A stretch of DNA of 43,288 bases from Candidatus Melainabacteria bacterium (lineage in GTDB: Bacteria; Cyanobacteriota; Vampirovibrionia; LMEP-6097), in the NCBI GenBank assembly GCA_005110385.1, contig DUDT01000024.1:1-43288 (forward strand), in the 5' to 3' direction. Of the stretch, positions 16,700 through 25,577 are shown piece by piece. The first letter of the stretch is position 1, and the number at the start of each line of letters is the position of its first letter. Position numbers and translations under genes: made by a program. The notes under the pieces are model-generated. The model made no database searches, was not told the DNA's origin, and saw only the letters and a program-made list of their open reading frames with translations.

Positions 16700-18637
16700 A
16701 TGAGTTTTATTAAGGGCGAAAAAAAAACTATTAAAGTCGTTCTGGTTGGGAATCCTAATGTTGGTAAATCAGTAGTTTTTAACTATTTAACTAGTTCTTA
16801 TGTAGATGTTAGTAATTATGCTGGTACTACTATTGAGGTTAGTGTTGGGAATTTAAAGCTCTCTGACACCGAGAAGCTTGGGTCTAATTTTTCTTTTCAG
16901 GTAATTGATACCCCTGGTATTTACAGTGTCTCAAACCTGCAAGAAGAGGAAACTGTTACTCGTGATTATATTCTTGAAGCTGATTTGATTATAAATGTCG
17001 TATCAGCTTTATCTCTTGGGCGTGATTTATTTTTAACTAAGCAGCTTGCTGATATGGGAAAGCCGATGTTGGTTTTAATTAATCAGTACGATGAAGCGAG
17101 AAAACACAAGATAAATGTTAAGGTGAAGGTTATTTCCCAGGCTTTAGGTTTAGATGTAGAATTAAGCTCGGCAACTCTTGGAGAAGGTTTGGAGGAGTTA
17201 CGTGCTTATATTTTAAATTTTATTGATAATGCGAAGTTTAAGCCAGGGCGGATATCTAAGGAAATAGATAATTACTGTGTCCCTTACTTAGAGATGGTTT
17301 TTGATAGGGCCTCCGCTTTGCTCATTGCCGAAGCTGATGCTGAAGTTGCTAAAGCTAATGATATAGTCTTACCTCTAAATGCGACATCGCGCCGCAAGGA
17401 AATTTATAATATCCGTAATCGTGAAGTCGATGAACTTGTGAGGGAAGCTGTTTCTGAGATTCAGTTTGCGTGGATGGATAAACTTGGTGATTTATTCCTT
17501 AATCCTGTAATTGGTTCGCTTACCGCAGTAGTAGTGGTTTATACTTTTTTATTTTTATTTTTAGGTGTTTTTGTTGCTGGTACTACTGTTGATTTTCTTG
17601 AGAATGATATTTTTAAAGTTTACTATGAGCCTTTTATGAGAAATTTAGTCGGCTCAGTACTTTCTTACGATGGTTCTTCTATGGCAGGCACTTTATTTAC
17701 TGATCCAGCTAGGGCTTTAGGTACTATACTGGTGGGTGATTATGGTGTGCTAACACTTACAGTTACTTATCTTTACGCACTTTTATTACCTCTCGTATTT
17801 GGTTTTTATTTAGGACTTGCTTTTCTAGAGGATTCTGGATATTTACCACGTTTAGCTGTTTTAGTAGATGGGGTTCTTTCTAGTTTAGGCATGAATGGTA
17901 GAGCTATAATTCCTCTAATTCTTGGTGGAGGCTGTGTTACCATGGCGACTGTCACGACTAGGCTCTTATCGACTAAGAAGGAGAAGCTTATTACTATTGC
18001 CTTGCTTGGTTTAACTATTCCTTGTTCTGCTCAGTTAGGCGTAATACAAGGGCTTTTAACTAATATTGGTGGCTTTTTACCATGGTTAATTTGGGGTGGG
18101 ACTTTATTTTTAGTTTTTGTTTTGACTGGTTTGGTTTTAAATAAATTAGTACCAGGTGAATGCGGCCATTTCGTCTCAGATATTCCACCTATTAGATTAC
18201 CTATTTTTAAAAACCTTATGCAGAAAACGATACAGCGTACTAAAGTTTTTATGAATGAGGCTATTCCAGCGTTTTTTATTGCAGCTTTAGTCGTTAGTGT
18301 TTTACAAGTAACTGGGATTTTAAAAAATATTATTAACTGGGCTGAACCCATTATGGCTGATGTCCTGTTACTACCGAAAGAAGTTACCTTGAGTTTTATT
18401 CTAGGTATGATCAGGAGAGACTTTGGTGCTTTTGGTTTAATAGAAATACCACTTAATGCTGCTCAATTAGTCACTGTTTGTGTTGTACTAACTCTTTTCG
18501 TGCCTTGTATCGCAACGGTGGCAGTAATGATTAAAGAAAAGAATTTGAAAATAGCTATGGGTATTTGGGTTAGCTCATGGATACTAGCTTTAGGGATAGG
18601 AGCTATCTTAGCTCGTGTGTTGCCGTTCGTACTGTGA
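16700..18637 (+). CDS. feoB: ferrous iron transporter FeoB
   Basis: Inner-membrane Fe(II) transporter with an N-terminal G domain. Seen: G1 GNPNVGKS (17-24), an AGTT switch region (41-44), G3 DTPG (70-73) and a G4-like NQYD (usual form NxxD). A helical guanine-dissociation-inhibitor-like spacer follows, then membrane helices from about residue 270 with two Gate-type modules (GFYLGLAFLEDSGYLPRLAVL, GGGCVTMATVTTR, GMIRRDFGAFGL). The 645 aa is at the short end for FeoB. It forms an operon with feoA. The convergent chaperonin gene ends 42 bp away. Confidence 0.96.
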   Translation: MSFIKGEKKTIKVVLVGNPNVGKSVVFNYLTSSYVDVSNYAGTTIEVSVGNLKLSDTEKLGSNFSFQVIDTPGIYSVSNLQEEETVTRDYILEADLIINVVSALSLGRDLFLTKQLADMGKPMLVLINQYDEARKHKINVKVKVISQALGLDVELSSATLGEGLEELRAYILNFIDNAKFKPGRISKEIDNYCVPYLEMVFDRASALLIAEADAEVAKANDIVLPLNATSRRKEIYNIRNREVDELVREAVSEIQFAWMDKLGDLFLNPVIGSLTAVVVVYTFLFLFLGVFVAGTTVDFLENDIFKVYYEPFMRNLVGSVLSYDGSSMAGTLFTDPARALGTILVGDYGVLTLTVTYLYALLLPLVFGFYLGLAFLEDSGYLPRLAVLVDGVLSSLGMNGRAIIPLILGGGCVTMATVTTRLLSTKKEKLITIALLGLTIPCSAQLGVIQGLLTNIGGFLPWLIWGGTLFLVFVLTGLVLNKLVPGECGHFVSDIPPIRLPIFKNLMQKTIQRTKVFMNEAIPAFFIAALVVSVLQVTGILKNIINWAEPIMADVLLLPKEVTLSFILGMIRRDFGAFGLIEIPLNAAQLVTVCVVLTLFVPCIATVAVMIKEKNLKIAMGIWVSSWILALGIGAILARVLPFVL

Positions 18638-18646
18638 AGGACTGCT

Positions 18647-18659
18647 CGAAAACGCAGAA
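18647..18659 (+). repeat. short degenerate copy of the 12067 repeat
   Basis: Thirteen identical bases (CGAAAACGCAGAA) shared with both copies of the 35-bp repeat, followed by a partly matching TTATAG/GATGTAG stretch. Like the main element it sits between two convergent genes, just after a plus-strand stop codon. CTGC/GCAG could close a small hairpin here. Confidence 0.45.
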
Positions 18660-18679
18660 ATTATAGTTGTGCAGGCGTC

Positions 18680-20182
18680 TCACTTGGCTTGTAATATGAG
18701 TTTGATTTTAAGTACTTGATTCACTAACTCTTTAACTATTTTAAAAATAGAAACCTTTAAAGCAAGTGGATCTAAGATGCCAAGCTGATCATAATTGCAT
18801 ATTTTTCCTGTATCCAAATCAATGCCATCTTTATTGCTTGCATTGAAGTTGATGCTTTTTAATTTAAAGTTAGGATCGAGACCCGCATTTTTAACAATTT
18901 GTTTAAATAATGCTGGAAGTGCATCGATAATAATGTCAAAGCCTGTAATGATATCTTTGCTGAGTGAGAGTGATTCCTGTGATTTTCGAAGTCTTTCTAT
19001 GAGGTTAATTTCAGCTACCCCGCCCCCAAGCACGTAACCAGATTCTAAACATTTTTTAAATGCATTTGCTGCATCAACTGCTATGCGTTTTTTCTCTGCT
19101 AAAGCACTTTCTAGTTCTGCTGATAATAATAAAGTAGCTTCCTGCGCTTTAGTTCCTTTGATAAATACTCCTATCGGACTTGAACTTTTCTGGATATATT
19201 CTAAACTACCACTGAGTGCTTTTATGCTAGAGGCTTCTGCATTGAGTAGCTTTTGTCTACTAGCTTTGCTAGCACCACTAATGCGAATTAAGGCATTAAT
19301 ATCTATCTGCCTTAGATTACTTAAAACGAAAACCCCTTCTTTAATAAAGAATTCTTCGATTTTAGGCATAATGCTCCCACTAGAGAAAATAGCTTTAATA
19401 CCTAAATGTGCTATTTTATCAGCCATGCTGAGAAGCTTTTCTATACTTTCATCTAGGCGTGTTACACCAGTATCGGTGCTGATTACTTCACTAGATAAGG
19501 CTTCTGGCTCTAGTGGCCCTTCTATAATTAAACACTTGCAGTCATAGAAATCATTGTCATAGTGGTAGTGAGCTCTTTTATTAATAAAATAGGAATTGAA
19601 AATTTCAGATTCACGGCGTGAGCAGCTGTGTATGGCAGAATTAAAATCAAACTGCGTAATTAAATATTCAAAACTATTTTTCTCAGAGATATATTTAGCA
19701 AGTTTAATCAGAAGATCAGTTAATTCTTTATCTCCCCTTGCTGAAATTAATGTCGCAGAGCGTAATCTAGGATCCTCTATTTGTTGAATAGGCGTGGAGT
19801 GCCTTTCAAGTAATTCTATAGTTCTATCTATAGCCATGGAAATCCCTTTAATTAGTGGAATTGGTTGATGACCGCTTTTAATTTTTTCTAAGGCAAGGTT
19901 TAAAATCTCACTAGCAAATATAACCACACTAGTAGTACCATCGCCGATTTGTCTTTCCTGTGCTTTAGCGATTTCGATTAAAAGTTTTCCTGCTGGGTGC
20001 TGAATCTGAATAGCTGAAAGTATGGCGACACCATCATTAGTACACTGAAAATCACCATACTGGTCGACTAGCATGACATCTAAGCCTTTAGGTCCAACGG
20101 TGTGGCGAACTGTATCTGCGACAGAGTTAATTGCAGATATATTTATTTCAAGTGTTTGAATGTGGCTTACAGAGTCTTCCAT
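18680..20182 (-). CDS. group II/III (thermosome/CCT-type) chaperonin
   Basis: A 500-aa chaperonin of the archaeal/eukaryotic TCP-1 type rather than GroEL. Group II signatures: VGPKGLDVMLVD (29-40), TNDGVAIL (48-55), HPAGKLLIEIAKAQ (62-75), GDGTT (80-84, catalytic D81), a second conserved Asp at 370 in RIAVDAA, GGGVAEIN (386-393), KNAGLDP, and the C-terminal GIDLDTGKICNYDQLGILDPLALK. The apical segment (about 200-340) keeps room for the helical protrusion that acts as a built-in lid. Archaeal-like 'group III' chaperonins are known in some Firmicutes. Here it lies just after rfbF, with its own exact TATAAT 7 nt before the ATG. Active-site residues are intact. Its clients are unknown. Confidence 0.9.
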   Translation of the reverse strand: MEDSVSHIQTLEINISAINSVADTVRHTVGPKGLDVMLVDQYGDFQCTNDGVAILSAIQIQHPAGKLLIEIAKAQERQIGDGTTSVVIFASEILNLALEKIKSGHQPIPLIKGISMAIDRTIELLERHSTPIQQIEDPRLRSATLISARGDKELTDLLIKLAKYISEKNSFEYLITQFDFNSAIHSCSRRESEIFNSYFINKRAHYHYDNDFYDCKCLIIEGPLEPEALSSEVISTDTGVTRLDESIEKLLSMADKIAHLGIKAIFSSGSIMPKIEEFFIKEGVFVLSNLRQIDINALIRISGASKASRQKLLNAEASSIKALSGSLEYIQKSSSPIGVFIKGTKAQEATLLLSAELESALAEKKRIAVDAANAFKKCLESGYVLGGGVAEINLIERLRKSQESLSLSKDIITGFDIIIDALPALFKQIVKNAGLDPNFKLKSINFNASNKDGIDLDTGKICNYDQLGILDPLALKVSIFKIVKELVNQVLKIKLILQAK

Positions 20183-20189
20183 AGTTGGT

Positions 20190-20195
20190 ATTATA
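20190..20195 (-). promoter_or_regulatory. -10 element of the chaperonin gene (leaderless-type)
   Basis: Exact TATAAT on the minus strand ending 7 nt before the ATG at 20182, in the 20-bp gap after rfbF. No Shine-Dalgarno is present in the gap. Confidence 0.55.
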
Positions 20196-20202
20196 GTATT
20201 TT

Positions 20203-21105
20203 TTATTCTGGAATCCTTTCGGGCAGAGGCGCATTCATTAAGGGCTTTTGTTTGTCAAGTTTATTTTTAAATAAACTAAGTTGATTTTGAAAATAGTCTA
20301 AATGATATTCTTGATTTGCTGATATTTTTTGATCCCAGAGTTTCCATGGAGCTTGATTCGACTCCCAGAGTTTTTCTAATTCTAATTTATCTCTGAGGGT
20401 ATCCATTGGTAACCAGAAACCTGGGTGCTTAAATGCTGATAGTTGATTACTGAATGCAAGATGTTCTAGAGGTTCTTTTTCCCAAATACAGGAGTCTCCT
20501 TCAATTAAATTTAATACTGTTGGTTCTAGTACAAAAAAGCCACCATTGATCCAGCCATTATCTGTGTCTATTGGTTTTTCTTGGAAACCTTTTACGGAGT
20601 TATTTTCACCTAACTGTAAAGCACCAAATCTTTGAGGAGGGCAGACTCCAGTTAATGTTGCAAGTTTACCTGAATTTTGATGAAATTTAATTAATTCGCT
20701 TAAATTAACATCGGAAACGCCGTCACCGTAAGTCATACAAAAGGTTCCATCTTGAACATATTGCTTGATTCTTTTTAGGCGTCCACCAGTCATAGTATTT
20801 TCACCAGTATCCACAATTGTAATTTTCCAAGGTTCACAGCTATTATGATGGATTTGCATCTGATTCGTAGACATATCAAAACTTATGTCTGATTGGTGTA
20901 AAAAATAGTTTGCAAAATATTCTTTGATTATGTAACTCTTGTATCCAGCACAAATTATAAAATCATTTATTCCATAATAAGAGTAGATTTTCATAATATG
21001 CCAAAGAATTGGCTTACCACCAATTTCTATCATTGGTTTGGGGCGGAGATAAGATTCTTCCGTTATTCTTGTACCTAGACCACCGGCTAATATAACTGCT
21101 TTCAT
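20203..21105 (-). CDS. rfbF: glucose-1-phosphate cytidylyltransferase
   Basis: Makes CDP-glucose from CTP and glucose-1-phosphate, the first step of the CDP-deoxysugar pathway. Seen: MKAVILAGGLGTRITEESYL with the nucleotide loop at 8-13, RPKPMIEIGGKPILWHIM, TMTGGRLKRI, MTYGDGVSD, GFQEKP and WINGGFFV, and a late GFWLPMDTLRDK, all typical of RfbF/DdhA. The last 40 residues or so form an extra tail. AAGGAT about 10 nt before the ATG is a fair Shine-Dalgarno. The matching dehydratase and dehydrase (rfbG, rfbH) are about 10 kb away on the other strand. Confidence 0.95.
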   Translation of the reverse strand: MKAVILAGGLGTRITEESYLRPKPMIEIGGKPILWHIMKIYSYYGINDFIICAGYKSYIIKEYFANYFLHQSDISFDMSTNQMQIHHNSCEPWKITIVDTGENTMTGGRLKRIKQYVQDGTFCMTYGDGVSDVNLSELIKFHQNSGKLATLTGVCPPQRFGALQLGENNSVKGFQEKPIDTDNGWINGGFFVLEPTVLNLIEGDSCIWEKEPLEHLAFSNQLSAFKHPGFWLPMDTLRDKLELEKLWESNQAPWKLWDQKISANQEYHLDYFQNQLSLFKNKLDKQKPLMNAPLPERIPE

Positions 21106-21182
21106 AAGTTTCGATATCCTTATTAGTACTTATTAACCAATACTAAGGGTTAAGTATTAGGTATGTTAGATGATATGTTGAA

Positions 21183-23060
21183 TTATCTATAGACTATTCT
21201 ATCTGATTCTTTGCTTGTTAAATACTGCTCCCAAATATTCTTAATTTCTTCAGCAAAATCATTTGAGAAGCTTTTTATATCTGTGGCAGATGAATTTAGA
21301 TATTGTTCTCGAATAGTTTCTTTATAGTAGATTATTTGCTCTGGTGATCTTGCAAGATTCACTATTTTATCAATATAGTCTTGCCGGTCTTTAGCAATTA
21401 GTTCAGGTAAATTTGTACTCATTAATATATCGGCAGACATTCTACTTGCCCACCTATCCCCTTCAATCGCTATTAATGGAACACTCATCATAAGAGTTTC
21501 GTGTGTCGTAGTTCCTCCATTAAAGGGAAATGTATCTAAAGCTATATCGATTTTGCTGAATCTCATTAGGTGCGAGGCCTTAGTTTCGGGTATTTCAAAT
21601 TCTAGTCTAGATTCATCTACTCCAAGTTTTTTAAAGCTGTTAATGAGCTCTATCTTGTAATCGGGATCTACTAATGAAAAGTTACTGATTAATATGTGAC
21701 TTTCTGGAACTGATTTTAATATCTCTGACCATGTCTCTATTACAGTAGGATTGATTTTAATAGAGCTGTTGAAGGACCCAAATATGATTTTGCCGTCGTT
21801 TCTGGCAAGTGAGCGGTTTATATATAGATTTTCATAGTCATTTGCAGGGTAGGCACCAGCGAATGGTAGATAGCAGATTTTTTCTGTATAAAAATGTTCT
21901 TCCCCTTTTCGTATAAGAAACTTATCTGCGATCATATAGTCAATTTCCTTAACTCCAGTAGTACCAACTTGACCAAGCCAAGTTATCTGTATCGGAGCTG
22001 GTTTTAGTCCAAAGGTTTTAAGTCGATTTAAGGCTGTGTGACCAGATAGATCAATTAATACATGTATCTTATCGTCGAAAATTTTTTCGGCGAGCTCAGT
22101 ATCAGTAAGTTGGGTGATATAGGTAAAAGAATGGCATAAAGAAAGCAGTGATTCTGCAAAGGGATTTTCTTCGTTATTAACATAGCAGTGAATTTCAAAT
22201 TTTTCTTTAGGAAAATATTTTATTAAACTACTTACCCAAAAGAAAACAGGGTGCTCCTTAAAATCTCCAGAGACGAAGCCGACACGGATAATTTTTTTTT
22301 CTTTATACTCATCTTGATATTTAGAAAATTCAAAATTTTTCCCAGCGGTTTTAACAAAAGGTTGAATGATATTTTGGTGGTATTCATTTGCAATTGCAAG
22401 TATTTCTTCTTGTGAAATTGTTGAACTGTAATGCGAATTCATTGTGCGATTATCATGAGCTGTAATATTTTGAGGGTTTTGGTAAAGGATTTTATTTAAG
22501 AGTGCTAGGTTTTCGTCTGTAAGACCATAGCACTGCTTAATCATAGATTGATACAAATAGCCCCATTCATCTTCTGGGAAATTATTGATAAGTTCTTTAA
22601 TTAATTTATTGAATGTTTTTTTATCATCTAAGCTTAAAGCCAGATTCACTGCAATATAGTATGGTAGTGGGCCTAAGTGGGTATTCTTGAGTGCAGGTGG
22701 TATGTAATTTAAAATATCAGGATTCTTGGTTTTTTTGTTGTAATGGAGTGTGAGGAAGAACAGATTTAGTTCAGGGCAGTTAGGATTTAATTCGTAGGCT
22801 TTTTGATAAAACTTAATAGCCAAATCCTCACTATTTTTTAAGTAAAAAGATCCTATTGCTTTACAGGCAAGCTCTAATTCTTTTGAAGATAAGCCTGTCT
22901 TGATAAGGAAGTTATTGAAAAACTTTTCAAGAGGAGAGATATCTAGCTGGAGTTCTATGAGGCGTTTGAGTTGATCATAAAGTAATAAGAGATCATTATC
23001 TAAAGTGGCTTCCCCTCGATGAAATATACCATTAATTGAAAGAGAAGAGTTTGCCTTCAT
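21183..23060 (-). CDS. TPR-fused SPINDLY/OGT-type (GT41) glycosyltransferase, copy 1
   Basis: Predicted cytoplasmic transferase that adds a sugar to protein Ser/Thr, as OGT (GlcNAc) and SPINDLY (fucose) do. Residues 1-200 are helical with TPR-like repeats (DLAIKFYQKAYELNPNCPEL is the clearest). The GT41 domain spans about 258-600: GFVSGDFKEHPVFFWVSSL with the conserved His at 270, LIDLSGHTALNRLKT (His 341), WLGQVGTTG, FGSFNSSIKINP with the catalytic-type Lys 435, and GGTTTHETLMMSVPLI. It is one of four paralogues in the window and lies among the sugar genes rather than beside the flagellins. The donor sugar is unknown. Confidence 0.9.
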   Translation of the reverse strand: MKANSSLSINGIFHRGEATLDNDLLLLYDQLKRLIELQLDISPLEKFFNNFLIKTGLSSKELELACKAIGSFYLKNSEDLAIKFYQKAYELNPNCPELNLFFLTLHYNKKTKNPDILNYIPPALKNTHLGPLPYYIAVNLALSLDDKKTFNKLIKELINNFPEDEWGYLYQSMIKQCYGLTDENLALLNKILYQNPQNITAHDNRTMNSHYSSTISQEEILAIANEYHQNIIQPFVKTAGKNFEFSKYQDEYKEKKIIRVGFVSGDFKEHPVFFWVSSLIKYFPKEKFEIHCYVNNEENPFAESLLSLCHSFTYITQLTDTELAEKIFDDKIHVLIDLSGHTALNRLKTFGLKPAPIQITWLGQVGTTGVKEIDYMIADKFLIRKGEEHFYTEKICYLPFAGAYPANDYENLYINRSLARNDGKIIFGSFNSSIKINPTVIETWSEILKSVPESHILISNFSLVDPDYKIELINSFKKLGVDESRLEFEIPETKASHLMRFSKIDIALDTFPFNGGTTTHETLMMSVPLIAIEGDRWASRMSADILMSTNLPELIAKDRQDYIDKIVNLARSPEQIIYYKETIREQYLNSSATDIKSFSNDFAEEIKNIWEQYLTSKESDRIVYR

Positions 23061-23168
23061 AATTTCTTGCTTCTATATTGAGTTGACTGTGCTATTTTGC
23101 TACTGTCCATTGTTTGCCACGATTAGGCTAAAAGTGAATCGATTAAAAGAATTAATTTGTCAATAATT

Positions 23169-24248
23169 TTATAAGCCGTACCATTCTATTGAGTCACTTA
23201 TAGCTCTATCTAAATCAAAATTTAGGCTTAGATTTAATTCATGGCGTGTTTTTGATAGATCTGGTATGTAGGCTTTATTTGCTGCATTATTAGTATTACT
23301 ATCTTTGTTAATAATTACAGGATGTTGATTAAACATGCGGGAAATCTTTTCTGCAAAATCTTTAATAGTAATGGCTTCATCTGAACCGACATTATAAGCT
23401 TCTCCATTCTTGCCTTCTATTAAGATTTTAATTAGCCAGATGGCTAGATCGTAGCTGTGCATAAAGCTTCTTATCTCACTACCATCACTATTGATAGAAA
23501 TTGGCTTATTGTGCATTAAACTGGTGAAAAAGTTTGAAACAGCAAGTTCCGTGCCTAATGGTAAATAAGGACCAATAAAAGAAAAACATCTCGCAATTGA
23601 AAATTTTTTATATATATCGTTATCAAAATAATCATAAAAATATTTTTCAGAAAGTCTTTTTCCTAAGATATAAACGCCACTATTTTTGATTATTGGCATC
23701 GTATGTTTCCAGTCTTCTTCTGAAAAATGACTGTTATTATTAATTTCTCGATAAACCGCACCAGAACTAACATACAAGCATCTTATATCCGGATTTAACT
23801 TGACCAAATCAAGTATTAACTTTGTCCCATTTAAGATACTTTCTAAAAATATCTCAGGACTTTCCTTTAGTAATAGCAAATCCTGAATTTTTGTTGATGG
23901 TGTTGCTCCATGAATTATGTAATCTATCTCTTTAATTATGTCTTCTAATGCTGGTAAGTGGAATTGATTAGTGAAATCAACTTGATAAAAATTAATTTTT
24001 TGAATATTCTTTATTAATTTAAAGTCTGTTTGAAAAGCAGCAGGGTCTCTGCTTAATATATTTAGAGTTAAGTTTAAATCTAATGCTGTATTTGCAGTTA
24101 CAAGGTAATCTAATAGGCATTTGCCCAAATATCCTGTTCCACCAGTGATCAGTATTCTTTTGTTGCGGAGTGCATCTAAAAAGCTGATATGTGGGTAAAT
24201 ATCTTCAAATTTGAAAATGGACTTTAGTTTAGTTTGCTTAGAATTCAT
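23169..24248 (-). CDS. NAD(P)-dependent sugar epimerase/dehydratase (extended SDR)
   Basis: Extended short-chain dehydrogenase acting on a nucleotide sugar. Seen: Rossmann motif GGTGYLG (36-42), YVSSGAVY with the catalytic Ser (161/162), Y193-x3-K197 (YILGK), ARCFSFIGPYLPL, an SEIRSFMHSYDLA substrate loop, and AYNVGSDEAITIKDFA. In a CDP-sugar cluster it may be the 4-ketoreductase (RfbJ-like, giving abequose or paratose) or the reductase of a branched intermediate (the YerF role). Sequence alone does not decide. It has an unusual 28-residue N-terminal extension. TATACT ends 7 nt before the ATG. Confidence 0.85.
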   Translation of the reverse strand: MNSKQTKLKSIFKFEDIYPHISFLDALRNKRILITGGTGYLGKCLLDYLVTANTALDLNLTLNILSRDPAAFQTDFKLIKNIQKINFYQVDFTNQFHLPALEDIIKEIDYIIHGATPSTKIQDLLLLKESPEIFLESILNGTKLILDLVKLNPDIRCLYVSSGAVYREINNNSHFSEEDWKHTMPIIKNSGVYILGKRLSEKYFYDYFDNDIYKKFSIARCFSFIGPYLPLGTELAVSNFFTSLMHNKPISINSDGSEIRSFMHSYDLAIWLIKILIEGKNGEAYNVGSDEAITIKDFAEKISRMFNQHPVIINKDSNTNNAANKAYIPDLSKTRHELNLSLNFDLDRAISDSIEWYGL

Positions 24249-24255
24249 ATTTGAC

Positions 24256-24261
24256 AGTATA
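24256..24261 (-). promoter_or_regulatory. -10 element of the SDR gene (leaderless-type)
   Basis: TATACT on the minus strand ending 7 nt before the ATG at 24248. A perfect TTGACA (24290-24295, minus strand) is upstream but too far (29 nt) to be its -35; with TATTAG 16 nt downstream it may form a second promoter. Confidence 0.4.
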
Positions 24262-24389
24262 GGAATTACTAATATAGTATCTTAAACATATGTCAAGCCC
24301 CCGAAATTAAGAACCAGCAGTTCCACTTTTAGAAATTAAATTAGAGAATTGAAGCAGACTCATTTTAAGGGGTGAATAATAAAGTAGAT

Positions 24390-25544
24390 TTATACATTGA
24401 GTAGTATTACATCATTCGTGTAATGAGCATTCCTTATTTGCTGCGTGATTTGTTGATGGTAGGATGGGGAAGATATCAGAATAGTCCCTTGAAAATATTT
24501 TAGATTCTCTGGTGATTGGACAAATAAATTTCCAATTTTTCTTCCTTGTTTATTTTTATCTGAATCCACAAGATATCGGATATCTAGCTTTTTAAATTTA
24601 TCATCACCCAAGAGGCGCATTGTTTGCATACCTGCACCCCAGATAGCCACGGGGATATTATTATTGATTAATTGATTAAGTACCTCATGATTTTCAGGCT
24701 GTGAGCTTAATTCTATATATGCTAAGAAATCTTGGAATTCTTGATCAAGCCCAAAAAGGCCATAAATAGCTGGATATTGTTCGGTCTCAGAGATATAAAA
24801 AGTTTTTTTACTACATTGTAAAACTTTTAAACCATGTAGTCCTAATAGGGTTTTTAGAGATAAGTCTGTAAAATGATTAATATGTTCAAGGCTAAAATAG
24901 TGAAATGGTGCGTGCATTAAATCTTTATATCTTGATGAATCTGGAACTTCGACGTAAATTAAACCATTTTTATTTAAGATTTTCACTAGGTTTTTCAAAG
25001 CTGAATTTATATCAAAAACATGTTCTAGTACATGCGAAAGAATTATTAGGTCGAATTTTTTTTCTCCAAAAATTAACCCTAGGTCATCTGAGAGATTACC
25101 TTGAAAAGCTTTGATAGACGAGGCTTTAGATGTAATTTTGTCTATGCAGCGATCTGATGGGTCCAGTCCAAATAAATTTTTAAATCCTTTTTCTTCAAAG
25201 AGCTGTAATAGACCACCAGTAGCTGAACCGATGTCCAAAATATTTAGATTAAGATCTTTATCTGCAAACAAATTCACTACTTCTTGCAATCTATCTTTAT
25301 CCCAAGTGTGCAAGGCATTACCAAAACCTAATTCTTCGTTATCATAACTTGATATCCTTGCATAGTAATTATTGTAATCTTTCTGAATTGATCGCGAATC
25401 TGAGAAAGTAAAGTGGCAGTGATCACAAGCAACGAGACTGATGTGTGGATCTAGGGGGTTATCGTCTTCTATTATAAATTGTTGTGTATGTAATATCGAA
25501 CCAGTAGGGCTTGAACAGAGAGGGCATTTTCTAGTTAGTGGCAT
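24390..25544 (-). CDS. sugar C-methyltransferase (Methyltransf_13/14 architecture), copy 1
   Basis: SAM-dependent methyltransferase of the type that C-methylates nucleotide-linked deoxysugars (TylC3-like). An N-terminal zinc site is formed by C7, C10, C40 and C43 (CPLC ... CDHC). The SAM domain has motif I ILDIGSATG (102-110), then IILSHVLEHV, and VEVPDSSRY with LEHINHF. A C-terminal domain starts at VAIWGAG and looks Rossmann-like. This three-part order is typical of sugar C-3 methyltransferases. AAGGAT precedes the ATG. It is paralogous to 28733-29917 and lies downstream of the TPP enzyme on the same strand. Confidence 0.86.
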   Translation of the reverse strand: MPLTRKCPLCSSPTGSILHTQQFIIEDDNPLDPHISLVACDHCHFTFSDSRSIQKDYNNYYARISSYDNEELGFGNALHTWDKDRLQEVVNLFADKDLNLNILDIGSATGGLLQLFEEKGFKNLFGLDPSDRCIDKITSKASSIKAFQGNLSDDLGLIFGEKKFDLIILSHVLEHVFDINSALKNLVKILNKNGLIYVEVPDSSRYKDLMHAPFHYFSLEHINHFTDLSLKTLLGLHGLKVLQCSKKTFYISETEQYPAIYGLFGLDQEFQDFLAYIELSSQPENHEVLNQLINNNIPVAIWGAGMQTMRLLGDDKFKKLDIRYLVDSDKNKQGRKIGNLFVQSPENLKYFQGTILISSPSYHQQITQQIRNAHYTNDVILLNV

Positions 25545-25577
25545 ATGATTTTATCCTTTATTTTAGACCATAAAGTA

